In this document: positions 6,332 through 8,887 of the stretch, in pieces
Numbering within the stretch: the stretch's first letter is position 1
Layout of the letters: the number at the start of each line of letters is the position of its first letter
From: Chitinophagaceae bacterium
GTDB taxonomy: Bacteria; Bacteroidota; Bacteroidia; Chitinophagales; Chitinophagaceae
Reading direction: 5' to 3'
NCBI GenBank assembly: GCA_003489485.1
Contig: DNMB01000125.1
Span: 1-8,887, forward strand
DNA length: 8,887 nucleotides
Notes under the pieces: model-generated
The model's database searches: none
What the model saw: only the letters and a program-made list of their open reading frames with translations
What the model was told of the DNA's origin: nothing
Program-made: the position numbers and the translations under genes

Positions 6332-6337
6332 GCGAAA
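6308..6337. promoter_or_regulatory. operator-like nested palindrome over the -33 element
   Basis: CAATCGATTG (6315-6324) is a perfect 10-base palindrome whose last three bases are the -33 TTG. It is flanked by TTTCGC (6308-6313) and GCGAAA (6332-6337), an exact 6-base inverted repeat. TAGCGAAA at 6330-6337 also recurs at 6241-6248. Location over the -33 box suggests a repressor site; the regulator is unknown. Confidence 0.4.
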
Positions 6338-6351
6338 CCTAAATATCTTTG
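6322..6351 (+). promoter_or_regulatory. promoter of the outer-membrane barrel gene
   Basis: TTG (6322-6324), a 19-base spacer and TATCTTTG (6344-6351) match the Bacteroidota housekeeping sigma consensus exactly. Transcription should start around 6357, giving a leader of about 60 nt before the ATG at 6420. Confidence 0.7.
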
Positions 6352-6362
6352 CGCGCAACGCC

Positions 6363-6386
6363 CTAAGGGATAAATCCTTACCTTAG
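6363..6386 (+). other. leader hairpin with two alternative pairings
   Basis: CTAAGG (6363-6368) can pair with CCTTAG (6381-6386), or its TAAGG part with CCTTA at 6376-6380. The two partners are adjacent tandem copies, so the pairings exclude each other. It lies in the predicted 5' leader of the barrel gene, 33 bases before the start codon. Stems are short (5-6 bp); function is uncertain. Confidence 0.3.
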
Positions 6387-6419
6387 AAAAGCGTTTTCAA
6401 ACGAACCAAATACACTGAT

Positions 6420-7091
6420 ATGAAAAAACTGTATTTATTTCTGGCTTTTGCTGCACTTGTTTCCTTGCCCGCTTTCGCCCAAAAAGCCAGTGTTGGCTTT
6501 AGCGGAGGGGTAAGCCTGGCCAATCAATACGGAAAGAAAGGCGGAAAGTTAATTACGGACGATCAAAAGATAGGATATACCGTAGGACTCGAGATGGATG
6601 CGCCCATGTGCAAAGGAAAATTCAGTTTTCATCCCGGCATCTTCTATACACAGAAGGGCAGAATCGAGAATGTAAACTTCAAGGAAAAAACATACTGGAG
6701 TTTGCGCTATGCAGAATTGCAAGCCAACTTTCTCTATAACATGTCGCACAAGAAATCGAACGTATTCTATGTAGGAGGCGGTCCTGCTTTCTCAGTTGAT
6801 CTTCCTTCGTTCGCAGAAACCCGTTTGCTGAACAGCGATCCACTTTTGAGCAATGATTTCGTAAAGAGCGGCAAACGCTCAGTGAACTTCGGTACGCTCT
6901 CTAACTCCGATTTCGTAGGACCCGACTGGGGCGTGAATCTGATGATCGGCTATCGCCTGGCCAACGGTTGGTCCGTTGGATACAATTACACCATTGGTCT
7001 TCGTAACATCAACCCCAACGCTACAGGAAGCGATGGTCTTCGCAATCACTTTATGGGATTGCGTATCGGCTATCTTGTAAAAAATAAATGA
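6420..7091 (+). CDS. outer-membrane beta-barrel protein (porin family, PF13568-like)
   Basis: A 223-residue exported protein. Residues 1-20 are a clear signal peptide (MKKLYLFLAFAALVSLPAFA) cut before Gln21. The mature part alternates polar and hydrophobic residues in short strands rich in Gly and aromatics: ASVGFSGGVSLANQYG near the start, then FSFHPGIFYTQKG, RYAELQANFLYNM, NVFYVGGGPAFSVD, WGVNLMIGYRLANGWSVGYNY and GLRIGYLVKNK at the end. This is the pattern of the small OMP_b-brl_2 barrels that Bacteroidota carry in many copies; their substrates are mostly unknown. It ends in Lys rather than the aromatic residue common at barrel C-termini. It appears to be a single-gene transcript: own promoter at 6322-6351, long leader, and a strong terminator at 7116-7142. 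Confidence 0.85.
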   Translation: MKKLYLFLAFAALVSLPAFAQKASVGFSGGVSLANQYGKKGGKLITDDQKIGYTVGLEMDAPMCKGKFSFHPGIFYTQKGRIENVNFKEKTYWSLRYAELQANFLYNMSHKKSNVFYVGGGPAFSVDLPSFAETRLLNSDPLLSNDFVKSGKRSVNFGTLSNSDFVGPDWGVNLMIGYRLANGWSVGYNYTIGLRNINPNATGSDGLRNHFMGLRIGYLVKNK

Positions 7092-7096
7092 TACGG

Positions 7097-7110
7097 CCCG
7101 CTTTTGCGGG
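7097..7110 (+). other. small GC hairpin before the terminator
   Basis: CCCGC (7097-7101), loop TTTT and GCGGG (7106-7110) form a perfect 5-bp stem six bases after the barrel gene's stop. It has no T-run of its own and probably protects or assists the larger hairpin that follows. Confidence 0.5.
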
Positions 7111-7115
7111 AATAA

Positions 7116-7142
7116 GAAAGCCTCCTTTATCGGGAGGCTTTC
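7116..7142 (+). terminator. intrinsic terminator after the barrel gene
   Basis: GAAAGCCTCC (7116-7125) and GGAGGCTTTC (7133-7142) form a perfect 10-bp stem with a 7-base loop, the A-run/T-run flanks being part of the stem. The layout, with A's before and T's after the GC core, is that of a rho-independent terminator. It insulates the barrel gene from lysS, whose -33 box begins 3 bases later. Confidence 0.85.
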
Positions 7143-7144
7143 GC

Positions 7145-7175
7145 TTTGTAACCCGGTGATGAAGCAATAATTTTG
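7145..7175 (+). promoter_or_regulatory. promoter of lysS
   Basis: TTTG (7145-7148), a 19-base spacer and TAATTTTG (7168-7175) match the Bacteroidota -33/-7 consensus perfectly. The start of transcription should be near 7181, about 15 bases before the ATG at 7197. The in-frame TTG at 7173 is part of the -7 box and therefore cannot be the start codon. Confidence 0.7.
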
Positions 7176-7196
7176 CGCCCAATAAAATTGGTATCC

Positions 7197-8747
7197 ATGA
7201 GTGCTCCGCTCTTATCTGAACAAGAACAATTACGCCGCGAAAAATTGGCCGAGCTGATCATGATGGGCATCGAGCCTTATCCCGCCGCGCTGTACCCGGT
7301 CAATCGATTCTCGACCGATATCAAAGAGGGATTCAGTGACGAGGCGCCCGAGGCCTTTGCCGATTGTTGCCTGGCCGGTCGCATTATGAGCGTACGCGAT
7401 ATGGGCAAGGCCAATTTTGCCGTAATACAAGATGCCAAAGGAAGGATCCAACTGTACATCAAGCGAGAAGAGATCTGCCCCGGTGAAGACAAATCGCTAT
7501 ACGACATCGTTTGGAAAAAATTACTTGACATAGGTGATATTATCGGGGTTAAAGGATACGCCTTTCGCACCAAGACCGGTGAAGTGACGCTGCATGTAAA
7601 GGAGTTTACACTGCTTAGCAAATCGCTTCGCCCGCTGCCGATCGTAAAAGAGGCCGAAGGACAAACCTTTGATGCCGTTACCGACCCTGAATTCAAGTAT
7701 CGCCAGCGCTATGCCGATCTAATCATCAATCCCGCCGTCAGAGAGACCTTTATCAAAAGAACCAAGCTGGTCAACTCCATCCGCACTTTTCTAAATGAGA
7801 AAGGAGCGATCGAAGTGGATACTCCTGTATTGCAATCCATTCCCGGTGGAGCGGCGGCGCGTCCATTCATCACACATCACAATGCCCTCGATATTCCCTT
7901 GTACCTCCGCATTGCCAACGAACTATATCTTAAGCGTCTTATCGTAGGCGGGTTCGACTGGGTCTATGAATTCAGCCGCAATTTTCGCAACGAAGGAATG
8001 GACCGCACACACAACCCTGAATTCACCATCCTCGAATTTTATACCGCTTATAAAGATTACTTCTGGATGATGGAGACCACCGAGCAGTTGCTAGAACAAG
8101 CCGCTCGCGATGTGTGTGGCACTACCGATGTGCCTGTTGGAGAAAAGACGATCTCATTCAAAGCGCCTTATAAGCGCATCGCCATCTTCGATGCGATACA
8201 AGAACATACCGGTATCGATGTAAGTCGAATGAACGAAGAACAACTTCGTTCTGTCTGCAAAAAACTACATATTGCTGTCGATCCCACTATGGGAAAGGCC
8301 AAACTGATCGATACCATCTTCGGTGAAAAATGCGAGAAGCATTACATTCAACCCACGTTCATCATCGACTACCCCGTAGAGATGAGTCCGCTTACTAAAA
8401 AGCATCGCGACAAACAAGGACTCGTAGAACGCTTCGAGTTAATGATCAACGGAAAAGAGGTAGCCAATGCATACAGCGAGTTGAACGACCCTATCGATCA
8501 GCGCGAGCGCTTCGAAGAGCAGGCCCAACTCGCAGCCCGTGGCGATGATGAAGCGATGTTCATCGATCAAGATTTCTTACGTGCGCTCGAGTACGGTATG
8601 CCCCCAACGGCCGGTATTGGTTTTGGACTCGATCGTCTTTGCATGCTGCTTACCAACAGTCCTTCGATACAAGATGTATTGCTGTTTCCACAGATGCGTC
8701 CGGAGAAGACACAAACCGAGACAGATACCAGCGAAGCGGCCAGCTAG
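7197..8747 (+). CDS. lysS: lysine--tRNA ligase, class II
   Basis: A 516-residue cytosolic lysyl-tRNA synthetase that charges tRNA-Lys; the bacterial family is usually about 500 residues, so it is full length. The N-terminal OB-fold tRNA anticodon-binding domain covers about residues 55-150 ([39 protein letters not shown]). The catalytic domain follows: the motif 1 region with the helix from [12 protein letters not shown] to EVDTPVLQ, then [16 protein letters not shown], motif 2 [14 protein letters not shown] (263-276, Arg264) and motif 3 GIGFGLDRL (473-481, Arg480). [19 protein letters not shown] and the [12 protein letters not shown] segment fit lysine-binding synthetases rather than AspRS or AsnRS. 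The last 15 or so residues are a polar tail. The start at 7197 is set by the promoter. It is transcribed alone and converges on the gene at the right edge. Confidence 0.97.
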   Translation: MSAPLLSEQEQLRREKLAELIMMGIEPYPAALYPVNRFSTDIKEGFSDEAPEAFADCCLAGRIMSVRDMGKANFAVIQDAKGRIQLYIKREEICPGEDKSLYDIVWKKLLDIGDIIGVKGYAFRTKTGEVTLHVKEFTLLSKSLRPLPIVKEAEGQTFDAVTDPEFKYRQRYADLIINPAVRETFIKRTKLVNSIRTFLNEKGAIEVDTPVLQSIPGGAAARPFITHHNALDIPLYLRIANELYLKRLIVGGFDWVYEFSRNFRNEGMDRTHNPEFTILEFYTAYKDYFWMMETTEQLLEQAARDVCGTTDVPVGEKTISFKAPYKRIAIFDAIQEHTGIDVSRMNEEQLRSVCKKLHIAVDPTMGKAKLIDTIFGEKCEKHYIQPTFIIDYPVEMSPLTKKHRDKQGLVERFELMINGKEVANAYSELNDPIDQRERFEEQAQLAARGDDEAMFIDQDFLRALEYGMPPTAGIGFGLDRLCMLLTNSPSIQDVLLFPQMRPEKTQTETDTSEAAS

Positions 8748-8749
8748 TA

Positions 8750-8887
8750 TTACCCTACAAAAAGATCATTGAATAACTGCGCGCCGGGTACAACCGAATA
8801 ACCCGACAGATCGGTGATGCCTTCTTTTGCCAGTACGGCCTCGTCAATAAATAAATTACCCGTGCAAGAAGTGGCCGCCTGCCGTAA
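8750..8887 (-). CDS. SDR family oxidoreductase (HSDL2-type), C-terminal 45 residues only
   Basis: Reading leftward from the window edge, 45 codons end at TAA (8750-8752). The sequence CTGNLFIDEAVLAKEGITD followed by a tyrosine, a VPG and a final LFNDLFVG matches the C-terminus of short-chain dehydrogenases of the hydroxysteroid-dehydrogenase-like 2 group, where TGNFxIDE, LxEEGI and DFFL occur in the same order. The Rossmann fold and the catalytic Ser-Tyr-Lys lie outside the window, so the reaction cannot be stated. Only 2 bases separate its stop from that of lysS and no terminator is visible between them. Confidence 0.75.
   Translation of the reverse strand, partial: LRQAATSCTGNLFIDEAVLAKEGITDLSGYSVVPGAQLFNDLFVG

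Noticed and set aside
7173..7196. TTG start that would add 8 residues to LysRS
   Set aside because: The TTG is the end of a perfect -7 promoter box, so it would not be in the transcript. The protein starts well at the ATG at 7197.
8539..8772. Plus-strand small frame across the end of lysS
   Set aside because: It lies almost wholly inside lysS in another frame, and its product is rich in Cys, Arg and Lys with no family likeness.

Overview
The window reads as ordinary, gene-dense chromosomal DNA from a member of the Bacteroidota, most likely family Chitinophagaceae or a close relative. This rests on three things. Several genes carry the Bacteroidota promoter form TTG-N19-TAnnTTTG and lack Shine-Dalgarno sequences. 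The protein types are typical of the phylum: a bacterial deoxyhypusine-synthase homologue, a DUF2911 lipoprotein, a PF13568-type outer-membrane barrel and an FA2H-like hydroxylase. The gene pair of an FAH-family hydrolase followed by a flavin reductase is one I associate with this group. The family-level assignment is inference from memory, not from a search.

Layout. Positions 1-677 (minus) hold the N-terminal 225 residues of a deoxyhypusine synthase-like protein, running off the left edge. Diverging from it, a plus-strand run follows: a secreted alpha/beta hydrolase (782-1744), a DUF2911 lipoprotein (1776-2399) and a Cys/Met-metabolism PLP enzyme of the cystathionine gamma-synthase/lyase type (2411-3574). 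A minus-strand fatty-acid 2-hydroxylase-like membrane enzyme (3571-4239) meets it tail to tail with a 4-base overlap. A divergent gap of about 107 bases leads to an FAH-family hydrolase (4347-5363) and, one base later, a flavin-reductase-family protein (5365-6243). A 176-base regulatory gap holds repeats, a palindrome and a good promoter, and precedes an outer-membrane beta-barrel protein (6420-7091). A strong hairpin terminator follows, then lysS (7197-8747). The last 138 bases are the C-terminal end of a minus-strand SDR oxidoreductase of the HSDL2 type, converging on lysS with 2 bases between them.

How the genes may work together. The FAH-like hydrolase and flavin reductase look like one translationally coupled unit, possibly in aromatic (homogentisate-type) catabolism. 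The DHS-like enzyme probably makes homospermidine rather than modifying eIF5A. The hydroxylase probably acts on sphingolipid or other acyl chains in the envelope. The others are housekeeping or envelope genes with no clear shared pathway.

I did not find a new defence, mobile or RNA system. The most unusual non-coding stretch is 6241-6420. Several start codons were moved inward from the longest open frame, to 782, 2411, 5365 and 7197, on the basis of signal peptides, promoter position and family alignment.
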